A stretch of DNA of 64,000 bases from NCBI GenBank assembly GCA_904419295.1, contig CAJFRA010000009.1, positions 1 through 64,000 on the forward strand. Reading direction: 5' to 3'. Below the pieces are notes generated by a model that had not been told where the DNA came from, made no database searches, and saw only the letters and a list, made by a program, of their open reading frames with translations. Position numbers and translations under genes: made by a program. Each line of letters begins with the position of its first letter. Position 1 is the first letter of the stretch. Origin of the DNA: Candidatus Pseudobutyricicoccus lothianensis (lineage in GTDB: Bacteria; Bacillota; Clostridia; Oscillospirales; Butyricicoccaceae). This document shows positions 17,437-27,112 of this stretch, piece after piece.

Positions 17437-17619
17437 CTATTCGCAAGTCTCAACAGAGAGCAGGTACCCAATGAGGGCGATCTTTCCCTGTGTTTGAGCG
17501 TTGTCGGGTTGCACGGTCACATCGCCGGGCCGCTTCAGGCCCAGGGAATGAGCGGTGGCGATGTGTTTTTGCAGTCTGCCGGCCAGACTTTTCTTGAGAG
17601 TGATCTTCAGAGTATTCAT
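17437..17619 (-). CDS. rpmD: Large-subunit ribosomal protein L30 (uL30)
   Basis: 60 aa from the ATG at 17619 ([20 protein letters not shown]), with GAGGGGAATCTC before it; a longer upstream frame overlaps rpsE and is rejected. [13 protein letters not shown] is the L30 signature. Normal bacterial length and position between rpsE and rplO. Confidence 0.97.
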   Translation of the reverse strand: MNTLKITLKKSLAGRLQKHIATAHSLGLKRPGDVTVQPDNAQTQGKIALIGYLLSVETCE

Positions 17620-17632
17620 GAGATTCCCCTCC

Positions 17633-18136
17633 TTATCGTGCCAGCTGTTCCACGGGGATACCCCGGGCAGCAGCCACTTGTTCCGCATTGCGGAGCGATT
17701 TCAGGCCTTCCATGGTGGCAGACACTACATTCTGCGGGTTGTTGCTCCGCAGGCTCTTTGTGCGGATATCCTTAACGCCAGCCATTTCCAGCACAGCGCG
17801 CACAGCGCCGCCGGCGATCAGGCCGGTACCGGGAGCGGCGGGCTTGAGCAGCACTTTGCCGGCCCCAAAGGTGCCCAGCACTTCGTGGGGGATGGTGGTG
17901 CCATCCAGCGAAATGCGGACCAGGTTTTTCTTGGCGTCTTCAATGCCCTTGCGGATGGCGTCGGGGACTTCGGAGGCCTTGCCCAGGCCGAAGCCCACAA
18001 TGCCGTTTTGGTCGCCCACCACCACAAGCGCGGCAAACTTAAAGATACGGCCGCCCTTTACGGTCTTGGAAACGCGGTTCAGGGAAACGACTTTCTCTTG
18101 CAGTTCCAGGGTGCTTGCGTCTATTAAACGTGCCAT
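17633..18136 (-). CDS. rpsE: Small-subunit ribosomal protein S5 (uS5)
   Basis: 167 aa. Helps form the mRNA entry channel and affects accuracy. Begins [20 protein letters not shown] in the S5 double-stranded-RNA-like domain, then [20 protein letters not shown], with [20 protein letters not shown] in the C-terminal domain. 13 bp after rplR. Confidence 0.98.
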   Translation of the reverse strand: MARLIDASTLELQEKVVSLNRVSKTVKGGRIFKFAALVVVGDQNGIVGFGLGKASEVPDAIRKGIEDAKKNLVRISLDGTTIPHEVLGTFGAGKVLLKPAAPGTGLIAGGAVRAVLEMAGVKDIRTKSLRSNNPQNVVSATMEGLKSLRNAEQVAAARGIPVEQLAR

Positions 18137-18149
18137 AATCTACCTCCTC

Positions 18150-18509
18150 TTAAAACTGGAGTCCGCCCTCGCGGGCGCCCTCTGCGAGTTCCTTGACACG
18201 GCCGTGGTAGAGATAGCCGCCGCGGTCAAACACCACATTGCTGATCCCCTTGGCTTTCGCCCGTTCGGCCACCATCAGGCCGACTTTTTTGGCCGCTTCC
18301 TTATTGCCGCCGTAAGAACCAAAGTCCTTTTCGGTGGAGGAGGCAGAAACAAGTGTTACACCATTTGCGTCGTCGATCACCTGCGCATAGATGTGGTTCG
18401 CGCTGCGGAACACATCCAGGCGGGGACGTTCTGCTGTGCCGGAAATAGCGGCGCGCACTCTCTTGTGCCGTTTCAGGCGCTGAGCGTTTTTGTCGATCTT
18501 CTTAACCAT
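18150..18509 (-). CDS. rplR: Large-subunit ribosomal protein L18 (uL18)
   Basis: 119 aa. 5S rRNA-binding protein. [20 protein letters not shown], then [12 protein letters not shown], and the C-terminal [20 protein letters not shown] are typical; the N-terminus is basic ([15 protein letters not shown]). Forms the central protuberance with L5. Confidence 0.98.
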   Translation of the reverse strand: MVKKIDKNAQRLKRHKRVRAAISGTAERPRLDVFRSANHIYAQVIDDANGVTLVSASSTEKDFGSYGGNKEAAKKVGLMVAERAKAKGISNVVFDRGGYLYHGRVKELAEGAREGGLQF

Positions 18510-18524
18510 TGATGCGCACCCCCC

Positions 18525-19070
18525 TTATTTCTTCTTACCGCCGGCCTTGCCTTCCTTGCGGCGCACGACCTCGGTAGCATATTTAATGCCTTTGCCCTTA
18601 TAGGGTTCGGGCGGTCTCTTCTCACGTACTTCAGCGGCAAACTGGCCGACCTTCTGCTTGTCGGGGCCCGAGATGATGATCTTATTGGGCGCCGGGCACT
18701 CGATCGTAATGCCGGGGATCTCATCCATGATCACCTGATGGGAATACCCCAGGTTCATCACCAGCTGTTTGCCCTGCTTTGCCACACGGTAGCCAACGCC
18801 GTTGACTTCCAGTTCTTTGCTGTAGCCTTTTTCCACGCCTTCCACCATGTTGGCGATCAGGGTGCGGGTCAGGCCGTGCAGCGATTTGTGCAGTTTGTCT
18901 TCCGAGGGGCGGCGAACTACGACGTGGCCGTCCTCCAGCGCGATCTGCATGTCTTTGTGCATCTCCTGTGTCAGTTCGCCCTTGGGCCCTTTCACATGCA
19001 CTACGTTGCCCTTCACATCGACGGTCACACCGGCGGGGATGCTAACGGGCTGCTTTCCGATTCTGGACAT
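18525..19070 (-). CDS. rplF: Large-subunit ribosomal protein L6 (uL6)
   Basis: 181 aa. Two tandem L6 domains: [20 protein letters not shown] at the start, and [20 protein letters not shown] with [20 protein letters not shown] near the end. Sits at the base of the L7/L12 stalk beside the GTPase centre. Lysine-rich tail GKAGGKKK. Confidence 0.98.
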   Translation of the reverse strand: MSRIGKQPVSIPAGVTVDVKGNVVHVKGPKGELTQEMHKDMQIALEDGHVVVRRPSEDKLHKSLHGLTRTLIANMVEGVEKGYSKELEVNGVGYRVAKQGKQLVMNLGYSHQVIMDEIPGITIECPAPNKIIISGPDKQKVGQFAAEVREKRPPEPYKGKGIKYATEVVRRKEGKAGGKKK

Positions 19071-19086
19071 ATTCCGTTATCCTCCC

Positions 19087-19479
19087 TTACCAAACGAATG
19101 CCAGGACTTCGCCACCGACATTCAGCTCGCGGGCTTTCTTGTCGGTCATGATGCCCTTCGATGTGGAAATGATGGCGATACCCAAGCCTTTGAGCACTTT
19201 GGGCAGCTCATCGGCGCCGGCATACACCCGCAGACCGGGCTTGGAAACGCGGCGCAGGCCGCAGATCGCCTTTTCCTTGTTGCTTTTCAGTGTGATATGG
19301 ATCATGCCCTGAGCGCCGTCATCCACCAGCTCAAAGGCCTTGATATACCCTTCGTCCAGCAGGATCTGCGCAATGGCGCGCTTCATGCCGGATGTGGGGA
19401 CATCCACCGTGGTATGCCGGGCGGATGTGGCGTTGCGGATACGCGTCAGCATATCGGCAATAGGGTCTGTAATAACCAT
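19087..19479 (-). CDS. rpsH: Small-subunit ribosomal protein S8 (uS8)
   Basis: 130 aa. Central-domain 16S rRNA binder and the classical spc-operon autoregulator in E. coli. [20 protein letters not shown] start and [20 protein letters not shown] end are diagnostic. It follows rpsN after an unusual 106-bp gap with several hairpins. Confidence 0.98.
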   Translation of the reverse strand: MVITDPIADMLTRIRNATSARHTTVDVPTSGMKRAIAQILLDEGYIKAFELVDDGAQGMIHITLKSNKEKAICGLRRVSKPGLRVYAGADELPKVLKGLGIAIISTSKGIMTDKKARELNVGGEVLAFVW

Positions 19480-19585
19480 TGATTATCCTCCTTGCAGAAG
19501 TTAGAGATTGGTTTCCCATCTCCACTTTTCTTTGGGCGGGGCCATGCCCCTTTTCACGTTTGTGGCGCCAAGCGCCGTTTTGCAC
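19480..19585 (-). other. Hairpin-rich spacer between rpsN and rpsH
   Basis: A 106-bp non-coding gap inside an otherwise tight operon. On the transcript it can form three small stems: GGCGCTTGGCGCC (near 19570), GGGGCATGGCCCC (near 19545), and a GAGAT.../...ATCTC stem (near 19510) just before the rpsH ribosome site. In E. coli S8 represses at the neighbouring L5 site, so an S8-related control element is possible, but I could not match the S8-binding consensus. Confidence 0.4.
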
Positions 19586-19771
19586 TTACCAGCTGGCTTT
19601 GCGCACGCCGGGGATCTGGCCCTTGTAGGCCAGCTCGCGGAAGCAGATACGGCAGATGCCATAGTTGCGCAGGTAGGCGTGAGGCCGGCCGCAGATCTTG
19701 CATCTGTTGTAGTTTCTTGTGGAATATTTGCTGCCGCGCTGCTGCTTCAAAATCATAGACTTCTTAGCCAT
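19586..19771 (-). CDS. rpsN: Small-subunit ribosomal protein S14, zinc type (uS14)
   Basis: 61 aa, the short zinc-binding form typical of Gram-positives. Zinc ligands C24, C27, C40, C43 ([20 protein letters not shown]). The end [11 protein letters not shown] is invariant. Between rplE and rpsH. Confidence 0.98.
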   Translation of the reverse strand: MAKKSMILKQQRGSKYSTRNYNRCKICGRPHAYLRNYGICRICFRELAYKGQIPGVRKASW

Positions 19772-19788
19772 GCAAACTCTCCTCCCTC

Positions 19789-20352
19789 TTATCTGGCAAA
19801 GGGAGCGCCGAGCAGTGTGAGCAGCTCTCTTGCCTCTTCATCGTTCTGTGCAGTTGTGGTAAACACGATGTCCATGCCGCGGATCTTGTCGATCTTGTCG
19901 TACTCGATCTCCGGGAAGATCAGCTGCTCCTTCACGCCCACAGCATAGTTGCCGTGGCCGTCAAAGCCGTTGGGGTTGATGCCGCGGAAGTCACGGACGC
20001 GGGGCAGAGCCACATTGAAGAAGCGGTCCAGGAACTCCCACATACGGTCGCCGCGCAGAGTGACTTTGGCGCCGATGGGCATCCCTTCACGCAGTTTGAA
20101 GTTGGCCACAGACTTCTTGGCCTTTGTGACCAGGGCCTTCTGGCCTGTGATCTTGGCCAGGTCGTTGCACACGGCATCCAGCGCTTTGCTGTTGTCGCGG
20201 GCCTCGCCGCAGCCCACATTCACGGTGATCTTATCCAGGCGGGGGATCTGCATGGTGCTGGTGTAGTTGAACTTCTTCATCAGCGCCGGGGCGATCTCAC
20301 CCTGGTATTTCACCTTCAGGCGGGGCACATACTTTTCTTCCATATTAGCCAT
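19789..20352 (-). CDS. rplE: Large-subunit ribosomal protein L5 (uL5)
   Basis: 187 aa. Binds 5S rRNA and contacts P-site tRNA. Motifs: [51 protein letters not shown], and [20 protein letters not shown]. Normal length, 18 bp after rplX. Confidence 0.98.
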   Translation of the reverse strand: MANMEEKYVPRLKVKYQGEIAPALMKKFNYTSTMQIPRLDKITVNVGCGEARDNSKALDAVCNDLAKITGQKALVTKAKKSVANFKLREGMPIGAKVTLRGDRMWEFLDRFFNVALPRVRDFRGINPNGFDGHGNYAVGVKEQLIFPEIEYDKIDKIRGMDIVFTTTAQNDEEARELLTLLGAPFAR

Positions 20353-20370
20353 TGTATCTTCCTCCTCCCG

Positions 20371-20688
20371 TTAAATGGTCTCGCCGCATTTGCTGCAGAC
20401 TCTGACCTTCTCGCCGGAGGCAAGAATCTGATGCTTGACTCTTGTAGGCTTATCGCACTTGGGGCACACGCGCATCACTTTGCAAGCCCGGATGGGGGTC
20501 TCCTGCTTCATAATGCCGGAAGGATCGCCCTGTCTGCGGGGTTTTACATGCTTTGTCGCAAAATTCACGCCCTCGACCACCACTTTGCCAGCGGCGGGCT
20601 GGGTGGAAAGGACCTTGCCCTTTTTGCCCTTGTCTTTGCCGGAAAGCACTATGACGGTATCGCCCTTTTTCACATTGAGTGTATTCAT
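20371..20688 (-). CDS. rplX: Large-subunit ribosomal protein L24 (uL24)
   Basis: 105 aa. Assembly-initiating 50S protein with an N-terminal KOW motif ([20 protein letters not shown]) and GGIM-type [17 protein letters not shown]. Two CxxC pairs at the C-terminus (CPKC and CSKC) suggest a zinc-stabilised end. Confidence 0.97.
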   Translation of the reverse strand: MNTLNVKKGDTVIVLSGKDKGKKGKVLSTQPAAGKVVVEGVNFATKHVKPRRQGDPSGIMKQETPIRACKVMRVCPKCDKPTRVKHQILASGEKVRVCSKCGETI

Positions 20689-20698
20689 AGCGTCCTCC

Positions 20699-21067
20699 TT
20701 ACAATACTTCCGGTGCCAGGGAGAGGATCTTCATGTAATCTTTCTCACGAAGCTCTCTCGCCACGGGCCCAAAAATACGAGTTCCTCTGGGGTTTTTGTC
20801 TTCTCTGATGATTACAGCCGCGTTTTCATCAAAGCGGATGTAAGAACCATCCTGCCGGCGCAGACCCTTCTTGGTGCGCACGATGACAGCGCGGACAACT
20901 TCGCCCTTCTTCACCATGCCGCCGGGCGCCGCCTTGCGGACGGAAGCGACGATCACGTCGCCGATGTTACCGTATCTGCGGGTAGAGCCGCCGAGAACAC
21001 GGATGCATTTCAGTTCCTTCGCGCCAGTGTTATCCGCTACGCGAAGATAAGATTCCTGCTGTACCAC
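20699..21067 (-). CDS. rplN: Large-subunit ribosomal protein L14 (uL14)
   Basis: 122 aa, exact family length. [20 protein letters not shown] start, [20 protein letters not shown], and the terminal [15 protein letters not shown]. Forms intersubunit bridges with 16S rRNA. Confidence 0.98.
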   Translation of the reverse strand: MVQQESYLRVADNTGAKELKCIRVLGGSTRRYGNIGDVIVASVRKAAPGGMVKKGEVVRAVIVRTKKGLRRQDGSYIRFDENAAVIIREDKNPRGTRIFGPVARELREKDYMKILSLAPEVL

Positions 21068-21079
21068 GGCAAACCCTCC

Positions 21080-21337
21080 TTACTTAGCTTTTTCGATGAT
21101 GCTCACAAGACGCCATCTCTTGTCTTTGGAGAGAGGTCTTGTTTCCATGACTTTGACGCGGTCGCCGATGCTGGCTTCGTTCTTTTCGTCATGGGCCTTC
21201 AGTTTATACGTTCTATTGAGGAACTTTTTATACAGCGGATGCTGTACTCTGTCTTCGATCGCAACCACGATGGTCTTATCCATTTTGTCCGAAACGACCT
21301 TGCCCACCATCGTCTTGCGGAAAGCTCTTTCGCTCAC
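21080..21337 (-). CDS. rpsQ: Small-subunit ribosomal protein S17 (uS17)
   Basis: 85 aa OB-fold protein that binds early in 30S assembly. [20 protein letters not shown] and [20 protein letters not shown] are diagnostic. Confidence 0.98.
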   Translation of the reverse strand: MSERAFRKTMVGKVVSDKMDKTIVVAIEDRVQHPLYKKFLNRTYKLKAHDEKNEASIGDRVKVMETRPLSKDKRWRLVSIIEKAK

Positions 21338-21358
21338 CTGCGTAACCTCCTTTACCGC

Positions 21359-21562
21359 TTAGGACCGGGCCGCAAGCTCGCGCTCACGGATGATGGTCTT
21401 GATTCTCGCGATATCTCTCTTGACTTCGACGATCTTGTTGGGGTTATCCAACTGGTTGACAGCGTGCTGAAGTCTGAGATTGAAGAGATCTTTTTTCAGA
21501 TCGCCGAGCTTTGCGTTGAGCTCTTCGGCAGACAATTCACGGATCTCACTTGCCTTCATCAT
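21359..21562 (-). CDS. rpmC: Large-subunit ribosomal protein L29 (uL29)
   Basis: 67 aa, two-helix protein near the tunnel exit. [20 protein letters not shown] and [19 protein letters not shown] are typical. Two consecutive ATG codons overlap the rplP stop by 1-4 bases; either may start translation (one-residue difference). Confidence 0.97.
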   Translation of the reverse strand: MMKASEIRELSAEELNAKLGDLKKDLFNLRLQHAVNQLDNPNKIVEVKRDIARIKTIIRERELAARS

Positions 21563-21996
21563 ACTTCACCACCTGTTTTCTCTTCGAAGTCCGCACGTTT
21601 GACAAACTTGGTCTTGACAGGCAGTTTATAGCCGGCCAGACGCATGGCTTCGCGGGCAACTTCCTCGCTCACGCCGCCAATTTCGAACATCACTCTACCG
21701 GGCTTGACAACGGCCACCCAGTATTCGGGAGAACCTTTACCGGAACCCATGCGGGTCTCGGCGGGCTTTTCTGTCACAGGCTTGTCGGGGAAGATCTTGA
21801 TCCAAACCTGGCCGCCTCTTCTGATATAACGGGTCATGGCGATACGGGCGGCCTCGATCTGGTTGCTGGTGATCCAGGCCGGCTCAGTCGCCATCAGGCC
21901 GAAGTCGCCGTTGGAGACAAAATTGCCTCTGGTGGCTTTGCCCTTCATACGGCCTCTGTGTACTCTGCGGTATTTTACTCTCTTAGGCAGAAGCAT
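21559..21996 (-). CDS. rplP: Large-subunit ribosomal protein L16 (uL16)
   Basis: 145 aa. Organises the A-site/peptidyl-transferase surroundings. [20 protein letters not shown] start, [20 protein letters not shown], and [20 protein letters not shown]. Overlaps the rpsC stop by one base and rpmC by four. Confidence 0.98.
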   Translation of the reverse strand: MLLPKRVKYRRVHRGRMKGKATRGNFVSNGDFGLMATEPAWITSNQIEAARIAMTRYIRRGGQVWIKIFPDKPVTEKPAETRMGSGKGSPEYWVAVVKPGRVMFEIGGVSEEVAREAMRLAGYKLPVKTKFVKRADFEEKTGGEV

Positions 21997-22868
21997 TACT
22001 GAGCGCCTCCTTCCGTTTTCGGGGGTCTGGCAGCGGGAGCGCCCTGGCCGTTGTTCTGGTTCCGGTAGCCGCCGTTGCCGCGGTTTTGGTAACCGCCCTG
22101 GCGATTGCCCTGGCCGTTACGGTTCTGGTAGCCGCCCTGGCGGTTGCCGCCGCGGCCATTGCGATTGTTGCGCCGGTCGCCATCGCGGCGGTCACGGCGG
22201 TCACGGCGGGGAGCCTCCACCTCGGTGGTGCGGGGGCCGCCGGTGAGAATTTCACCCTTGTACAGCCAAACCTTTACGCCGATGCGGCCGTAGGTGGTGT
22301 TGGCCTCTGCAAAGCCGTAGTCGATGTCGGCGCGCAGGGTCTGCAGGGGGATAGTGCCATCGTGATAGTGCTCGGTGCGGGCGATCTCAGCGCCGCCCAG
22401 ACGGCCGGAAACGCTGACCTTGATGCCCTTGGCGCCCAGTTTCATGGCGCGGCCGATGGCCTGCTTCATAGCACGGCGGAAGGAGACGCGCTTTTCCAGC
22501 TGGGCGGCGATGTTCTCGGCCACCAGCTGGGCGTTCAGGTCGGGGGACCGGACTTCCACGATGCTGATGTTCACGTTCTTTTTGATCATCTTTTCCAGCT
22601 CGACCCGGAGCTTTTCGATCTCGGAGCCGCCCTTGCCCACGATGATGCCGGGGCGGGCACAGTGGATGATGATCTTGACCTGCTTGCTGTTCCGCTCGAT
22701 CTCGATCTGGGGCACGCCGGCGGCATACAGCTTTTTCTTCAGGAACTTTCTGATGTTATAATCTTCTACCAAAAGGTCGCCGAAGGCGTCGTCTTTGGCA
22801 TACCAGCGGGAGTCCCAACCCTTGATTACGCCCACGCGCAGACCGTGGGGATTGACTTTCTGGCCCAT
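21996..22868 (-). CDS. rpsC: Small-subunit ribosomal protein S3 with long disordered C-terminal tail
   Basis: 290 aa, about 70 longer than the usual S3. The core is normal: [20 protein letters not shown], the KH domain ([20 protein letters not shown]), and [20 protein letters not shown]. From about residue 215 the chain becomes a low-complexity Arg/Asn/Gly/Gln tail: first [13 protein letters not shown], then repeats built on NRQGGYQNR. The tail lies near the mRNA entry site in S3 structures, so it could touch mRNA or polysome neighbours. The repeats are also visible in the DNA as short direct repeats at about 22040-22150. Confidence 0.97.
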   Translation of the reverse strand: MGQKVNPHGLRVGVIKGWDSRWYAKDDAFGDLLVEDYNIRKFLKKKLYAAGVPQIEIERNSKQVKIIIHCARPGIIVGKGGSEIEKLRVELEKMIKKNVNISIVEVRSPDLNAQLVAENIAAQLEKRVSFRRAMKQAIGRAMKLGAKGIKVSVSGRLGGAEIARTEHYHDGTIPLQTLRADIDYGFAEANTTYGRIGVKVWLYKGEILTGGPRTTEVEAPRRDRRDRRDGDRRNNRNGRGGNRQGGYQNRNGQGNRQGGYQNRGNGGYRNQNNGQGAPAARPPKTEGGAQ

Positions 22869-22884
22869 AACTTACCTCCTGCCC

Positions 22885-23220
22885 TTATTCTTTTTCTTTC
22901 AGGACGATCGTGATGTGCGATGTCCTTTTGAGGATGCGGAACGCTCTGCCCTGGGCGCGGGGACGAACTCTCTTCATCACGGGGCCGGGGCACACGAACA
23001 CTTGGTCCACATACAAAGCGTCGGTGTTCATGTTGTGGTTGTTTTCTGCATTGGCCGCCGCGCTCTTCAGCAGCTTCAGCATGGGTTCGCTGGCTGCCTT
23101 GGGAGTGTTCATCAATATGGCAGCGGCCACGCCCACCTCTTTACCGCGGATCAGATCGCAGACGATCTTCACTTTGCGGGGAGAGATGCGGACATGCTTT
23201 AAATAAGCTCTTGCTTCCAT
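22885..23220 (-). CDS. rplV: Large-subunit ribosomal protein L22 (uL22)
   Basis: 111 aa. Its beta-hairpin lines the exit tunnel (site of macrolide resistance changes). [31 protein letters not shown], and [20 protein letters not shown] are diagnostic. Normal length. Confidence 0.98.
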   Translation of the reverse strand: MEARAYLKHVRISPRKVKIVCDLIRGKEVGVAAAILMNTPKAASEPMLKLLKSAAANAENNHNMNTDALYVDQVFVCPGPVMKRVRPRAQGRAFRILKRTSHITIVLKEKE

Positions 23221-23239
23221 CTGTCTTTCCTCCTAAGGC

Positions 23240-23521
23240 TTACTTACCATTATTGGACGTTTTGCTGCCCGCGTGGCCGCGATAGGTGCGGGTGGGGGCA
23301 AATTCGCCCAGCTTATGGCCGACCATGTCTTCTGTGACATACACAGGCACATGCTTTCTGCCGTCGTGCACGGCAAAAGTATGTCCTACAAACTGAGGAA
23401 AGATGGTGGAGGCGCGGGACCAAGTCTTCAGCACTCTCTTTTCCCCTGTCTTATTCAGTTCATTGACCCTCTTTATGAGCTCGGGAGCCACAAAGGGGCC
23501 CTTCTTTACGCTTCTGCCCAT
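23240..23521 (-). CDS. rpsS: Small-subunit ribosomal protein S19 (uS19)
   Basis: 93 aa head protein. [20 protein letters not shown] and [18 protein letters not shown] are invariant S19 sequence. 18 bp after rplB. Confidence 0.98.
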   Translation of the reverse strand: MGRSVKKGPFVAPELIKRVNELNKTGEKRVLKTWSRASTIFPQFVGHTFAVHDGRKHVPVYVTEDMVGHKLGEFAPTRTYRGHAGSKTSNNGK

Positions 23522-23539
23522 GTGTTGTGTCTCCTTTCT

Positions 23540-24373
23540 TTATTTGCCGTTGCGGCGTCTTACGATCTGCTTGTCAGTGCGGTTCTTGGTCTTGCGAGTC
23601 TTGTAACCCATGGTGGGCTTGCCCCACGGGGTAACAGGGCTCGGACGGCCAATGGGGCTCTTGCCCTCGCCGCCGCCGTGGGGGTGGTCGCAGGGGTTCA
23701 TAACAGAGCCGCGCACAGTGGGCCGGAAGCCGCGGTGGCGGGTGCGACCGGCTTTGCCGATCTGCACGTTTTCATAATCGATGTTGCCCACTTGGCCGAT
23801 GGTGGCCGTGCAGTTCATGCGGATGTACCGCACTTCGCCGGAGGGCAGGCGGACCTGAGCGGCTTCGCCTTCCTTGGCCATCAGCTGAGCCGCGCCGCCG
23901 GCGCTGCGCACCAGCTGGGCGCCCTTGCCGGGATACAGCTCGATGTTGTGGATGATGGTGCCCAGGGGGATGTTGGCGATGGGCAGGCAGTTGCCCGGCT
24001 TGATGTCCGCCGTGGCGGAGGAGTACAGCACGTCGCCAACCTTCAGGCCGTTGGGGGCGATGATGTAGCGGCGCTCTTTGTCCTCATATTCCAGCAACGC
24101 GATGTTGGCGCTGCGGTTGGGATCGTATTCGATGGTCAGCACAGTTGCCGGCATATCCATCTTATCCCGCTTAAAGTCGATGATACGGTACTTTTTCTTG
24201 TTGCCGCCGCCACGATGGCGCACGGTGATTCTGCCATAGCTGTTACGGCCGGAATTCTTTTTCAGAGTCTCGAGCAGGCTCTTTTCCGGCTTAACCTTGC
24301 TCAGGCCCGAATAATCCATCACCGTCATGTTTCTTCTCGACGGGGTGGTCGGGTTGAAGGTCTTGATAGCCAC
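23540..24373 (-). CDS. rplB: Large-subunit ribosomal protein L2 (uL2)
   Basis: 277 aa, the standard length. Needed for subunit joining and the peptidyl-transferase centre. [20 protein letters not shown] start, [20 protein letters not shown], and the signature [20 protein letters not shown] with the conserved histidine. Confidence 0.98.
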   Translation of the reverse strand: MAIKTFNPTTPSRRNMTVMDYSGLSKVKPEKSLLETLKKNSGRNSYGRITVRHRGGGNKKKYRIIDFKRDKMDMPATVLTIEYDPNRSANIALLEYEDKERRYIIAPNGLKVGDVLYSSATADIKPGNCLPIANIPLGTIIHNIELYPGKGAQLVRSAGGAAQLMAKEGEAAQVRLPSGEVRYIRMNCTATIGQVGNIDYENVQIGKAGRTRHRGFRPTVRGSVMNPCDHPHGGGEGKSPIGRPSPVTPWGKPTMGYKTRKTKNRTDKQIVRRRNGK

Positions 24374-24455
24374 TGTGTTTCACTCCTTAATGTCGTTTGT
24401 TTTGCGCCGCGTTCATCGCGGCATACTTTCGGGGCCCGTTGGCCCAGGCGATGTT
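24374..24455 (-). other. Hairpin-bearing spacer between rplW and rplB
   Basis: 82 bp with two stems on the transcript: GGGCC-AAC-GGGCCC type near 24440, and GCCGCG / CGCGGC near 24405-24423. The second is followed by an A-rich rather than U-rich stretch, so it is not a terminator. Confidence 0.4.
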
Positions 24456-24749
24456 TTAGAACATGCCCTCGAAGATCTCAATGCCCTTGGAATCTTCGGT
24501 CAGACGCACAATGGCCTTTTTCTTCTTGGAGGTGTAGCCGGTATGGACGCCCATTCTCTTTTCTTTGCCCCGCACGTTGATGGTGTTGACGCTCAGGACT
24601 TTTACTTTAAAGATCTCTTCGATGGCCTTGCGGATCTCCACTTTATTGCTGCCCAGGGCCACTTCGAAGACGTATTTCTTATCCGCGATGCCAGCCATGG
24701 AACGCTCGGTGATGACCGGCCGGAGGATAACGTCGTATGCTGTTTTCAT
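24456..24749 (-). CDS. rplW: Large-subunit ribosomal protein L23 (uL23)
   Basis: 97 aa. At the tunnel exit, docking site for trigger factor and [23 protein letters not shown] and [20 protein letters not shown] are typical. Its ATG overlaps the rplD stop by one base (TAATG). Confidence 0.98.
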   Translation of the reverse strand: MKTAYDVILRPVITERSMAGIADKKYVFEVALGSNKVEIRKAIEEIFKVKVLSVNTINVRGKEKRMGVHTGYTSKKKKAIVRLTEDSKGIEIFEGMF

Positions 24750-25372
24750 TATGCGTATACCTCCTCGATTTTTGCCACCGCCGCTTTGTCGACGATGAAT
24801 TTGTCGGCGCGCAGGATGTCATACACGCTGATGATGGAAGAGATCGTCGTTCTCACGCCGGGGATGTTGCGGGCGGAGAGCACCACGTTCTTGCGCACTT
24901 CCGGTGTGACGACCAGCGCTTTGCCGGAAACGCCCACATCGCTGAGGAATTTGACGAAGTTCTTTGTCTTCACTTCGTTCAGCTCCAGGTTGTCGATGAC
25001 CAAGATGTCGCCGTTGGCCGCTTTGGCGGACAGGGCGCTCTTGATGGCCAGCTGGCGGGATTTCTTGTTCATGTGGTAGCTGTAATCCCGGGGCTTGGGG
25101 CCCAGGGCGATGCCGCCGTGTGTCCACTGGGGAGCACGGGTGGAGCCTTGGCGGGCCCGGCCTGTGCCCTTCTGGCGCCAGGGCTTGCGGCCGCCGCCGC
25201 GCACCTCGGCACGGGTCAGGGTGCTCTGTGTGCCCTGCCGCTGGTTGGCCAGGTAGTTCTTCACTGCCTCGTGCATCACAACGGTGTTGGGCTCGATGCC
25301 GAACACGGCGTCGTTGAGTTCGATCTCGCCGACGACCTTGCCGGTCATATCGTAAACATTCGTTTTAGCCAT
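24749..25372 (-). CDS. rplD: Large-subunit ribosomal protein L4 (uL4)
   Basis: 207 aa. Tunnel-constriction protein; in E. coli also the S10-operon autorepressor. The extended loop is clear ([20 protein letters not shown], then [19 protein letters not shown]). The Rossmann-like C-terminal part has [15 protein letters not shown]. Overlaps rplW by one base. Confidence 0.98.
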   Translation of the reverse strand: MAKTNVYDMTGKVVGEIELNDAVFGIEPNTVVMHEAVKNYLANQRQGTQSTLTRAEVRGGGRKPWRQKGTGRARQGSTRAPQWTHGGIALGPKPRDYSYHMNKKSRQLAIKSALSAKAANGDILVIDNLELNEVKTKNFVKFLSDVGVSGKALVVTPEVRKNVVLSARNIPGVRTTISSIISVYDILRADKFIVDKAAVAKIEEVYA

Positions 25373-25398
25373 GATTGTTGTTCCTCCTTCCCTCGCCC

Positions 25399-26034
25399 TT
25401 AAGCGTTCTTGACCGTGTCACGGATGAACACGATGCCGCCCTTGGGGCCGGGGACAGCGCCGCGGATGGCGATGAGATTCAGTTCCTTGTCCACCTTGGC
25501 GATGTCCAGGTTCTGGATCGTGACCTGCTCAGAGCCCAAGTGGCCGGCCATTTTCTTGCCGGGGAAGACTCTGGAGGGGTCGGTGTTGGCGCCCATGGAG
25601 CCGACGGAGCGGTGCACAGGGCCCACGCCGTGGGTGTGCTCTTGGGAATGGGCGTTCCAGCGCTTGATGATGCCGGCGTAGCCCTTGCCCTTGCTGATGC
25701 CGGTGACATCCACTTTGTCGCCTTCGGCGAAGATGTCGGCAAACACAGTGTCGCCTACGTTATAAGAAGAAATATCGTCCAGCCGGAACTCTTTCAGGTA
25801 TTTCTTCATGCTGACGCCGGCTTTCTTCAGGTGGCCGGCTTCCGGCTTGCTCAGCTTTTTCTCGGCGATATCCGAAAAACCCAGCTGAATGGAATCAAAG
25901 CCTTCTTTGTCCGCAGTTTTCTTCTGCACAACGGTGCAGGGGCCGGCCTCGATGACGGTGACAGGGATCACCTTGCCTGTCTCGTCAAAGATCTGCGTCA
26001 TGCCGACCTTCTTGCCGATGATGGCTTTCTGCAT
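25399..26034 (-). CDS. rplC: Large-subunit ribosomal protein L3 (uL3)
   Basis: 211 aa. Binds near the peptidyl-transferase centre. [20 protein letters not shown] start, [20 protein letters not shown], and [20 protein letters not shown]. Normal length. Confidence 0.98.
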   Translation of the reverse strand: MQKAIIGKKVGMTQIFDETGKVIPVTVIEAGPCTVVQKKTADKEGFDSIQLGFSDIAEKKLSKPEAGHLKKAGVSMKKYLKEFRLDDISSYNVGDTVFADIFAEGDKVDVTGISKGKGYAGIIKRWNAHSQEHTHGVGPVHRSVGSMGANTDPSRVFPGKKMAGHLGSEQVTIQNLDIAKVDKELNLIAIRGAVPGPKGGIVFIRDTVKNA

Positions 26035-26125
26035 TGTATTTCCTCCTTACAGGTTATTGGTTAAGGGGGTCCGCCCTTAACTTGACCCGCCCGCCCGAGC
26101 GGCAGGCTAATGGGTTTTGGCTGTC
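26035..26125 (-). other. Hairpin-bearing spacer between rpsJ and rplC
   Basis: 91 bp. On the transcript GTTAAGGG can pair with CCTTAAC (about 26058-26082), and GCCTGCC with GGGCGGGC (about 26088-26107). No U-run follows, so RNA processing or translational control of rplC is more likely than termination. Confidence 0.4.
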
Positions 26126-26437
26126 TTACAGTTTGATCTCGATTTCCACGCCCGCAGGCAGATCCAGGTTGGTCAGGGCCTCCATGGTCTTCTGGGTGGG
26201 CTTGCGGATGTCGATCAGCCGCTTGTGGGTACGGCGCTCGAACTGCTCGCGGCTGTCCTTATATTTATGAACGGCGCGCAGAATGGTGATGATCTCCTTT
26301 TCGGTGGGCAGGGGGATGGGACCGGAAACCTCAACGCCTGTGCGCTTCGCTGTCTCAACGATCTTCTCTGCCGCCTGGTCGATCACCTGATGATCGTAGG
26401 CTTTGAGGCGGATTCTGATTTTCTCTGTGTTTGCCAC
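26126..26437 (-). CDS. rpsJ: Small-subunit ribosomal protein S10 (uS10)
   Basis: 103 aa, normal length. First gene of the superoperon; S10 also pairs with NusB in antitermination complexes. [40 protein letters not shown], and [19 protein letters not shown] are diagnostic. The start is GTG (GTG-GCA-AAC), with AAGGAGGAG about 9 nt before it. Confidence 0.98.
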   Translation of the reverse strand: MANTEKIRIRLKAYDHQVIDQAAEKIVETAKRTGVEVSGPIPLPTEKEIITILRAVHKYKDSREQFERRTHKRLIDIRKPTQKTMEALTNLDLPAGVEIEIKL

Positions 26438-26769
26438 TTGTGTGCTCCTCCTTGACGAACGGAATCAAATTTTGTTGACTGCGTTCGGCGGGAATTCTTG
26501 CAACGCCACCGTGCGTATCGCGTTTTGGGCATGAAGAAAGCCGGCTCGCTTTGTTATCGCAATCTTCCGGCATATCCTAACACCCGTTGGTTTCCCGTGG
26601 GGCTTGCCTGCCCATGTGCAGGTAGTACCCCTCTGTGGAGACGCGCGTGTTGCTCAGTTCCCAGCCGCCCGATTGTCGGACATACTCTGCCGAAGTTACC
26701 CGCCAGCGGCGGCAATCTCCAGCTTCATCGCATAACGCCCAGGCATACTCTTCCCTCAGGCGCTTTTCT
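26438..26769 (-). promoter_or_regulatory. Leader of the ribosomal superoperon, about 325 nt
   Basis: Between the promoter (26770-26798) and the rpsJ GTG there is a long untranslated leader. A hairpin with GCCGG / CCGGC outer stem and TTGC / GCGA inner stem (about 26541-26577) is followed on the transcript by CTTTCTT, which could act as a weak attenuator. No known r-protein leader motif was recognised. A 77-codon frame crosses the region but its start would lie upstream of the transcript. Confidence 0.5.
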
Positions 26770-26798
26770 AGCATACCGCATTCACGCCCCAATGTCAA
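26770..26798 (-). promoter_or_regulatory. Promoter of the S10-spc-alpha superoperon
   Basis: Perfect TTGACA, a 17-nt spacer and TATGCT on the minus strand. It is the best sigma-A match in the region upstream of rpsJ. Confidence 0.65.
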
Positions 26799-27112
26799 TA
26801 GATGTGACAAATTTTTTTTGAAAATTTCTGTGATTTTGCCAAAAGTCCGGCTCCGGTTCCCACCTGCCGGGTTTCTACAAAAAACATCCCTCCTTCCTTA
26901 TATAATATATAAGCTGTCAAGAACACGCATCGCGGCGCAGGCTCATTGTTTTCTGTGAACAATCCGTGAATTTCCAGCAAACCCCCATCCGATTGTGATA
27001 CAATAGCCCCAGAACGACAATGGACATGGTTTTGCTTTTTTCCCTGCAAGACCATGCCGCCCCGGTCCCCAGGCTGGGGGTGATCTTAACATGTGGAATG
27101 GAGGCTTGCGCC
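26799..27112. other. Divergent spacer between the ribosomal operon and exonuclease III
   Basis: AT-rich region of about 314 bp. It holds the extended -10 site of the exonuclease gene at 26996-27004 and, on the minus strand, a 30-codon frame beginning MFFVETRQVGTG at about 26890 whose GGAGG is too close (1 nt) to its ATG. A TATATAATATATA palindrome lies near 26900-26913. No supported gene. Confidence 0.4.
26996..27004 (+). promoter_or_regulatory. Putative extended -10 promoter of exonuclease III
   Basis: TG-A-TACAAT on the plus strand about 108 bp before the ATG. No good -35 is seen, which fits an extended -10 promoter. Confidence 0.4.

Noticed and set aside
22040..22150. Short direct repeats considered as CRISPR or tandem repeat locus
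   Set aside because: They are in frame and encode the repetitive S3 tail; no regular repeat-spacer pattern.
26577..26810. 77-codon minus-strand frame before rpsJ
   Set aside because: Its start codons lie in or upstream of the superoperon promoter boxes, so they are not on the transcript; no ribosome site.
26801..26890. 30-codon leader peptide starting MFFVETRQ
   Set aside because: GGAGG is only 1 nt from the ATG and no promoter with correct spacing was found; not supported.
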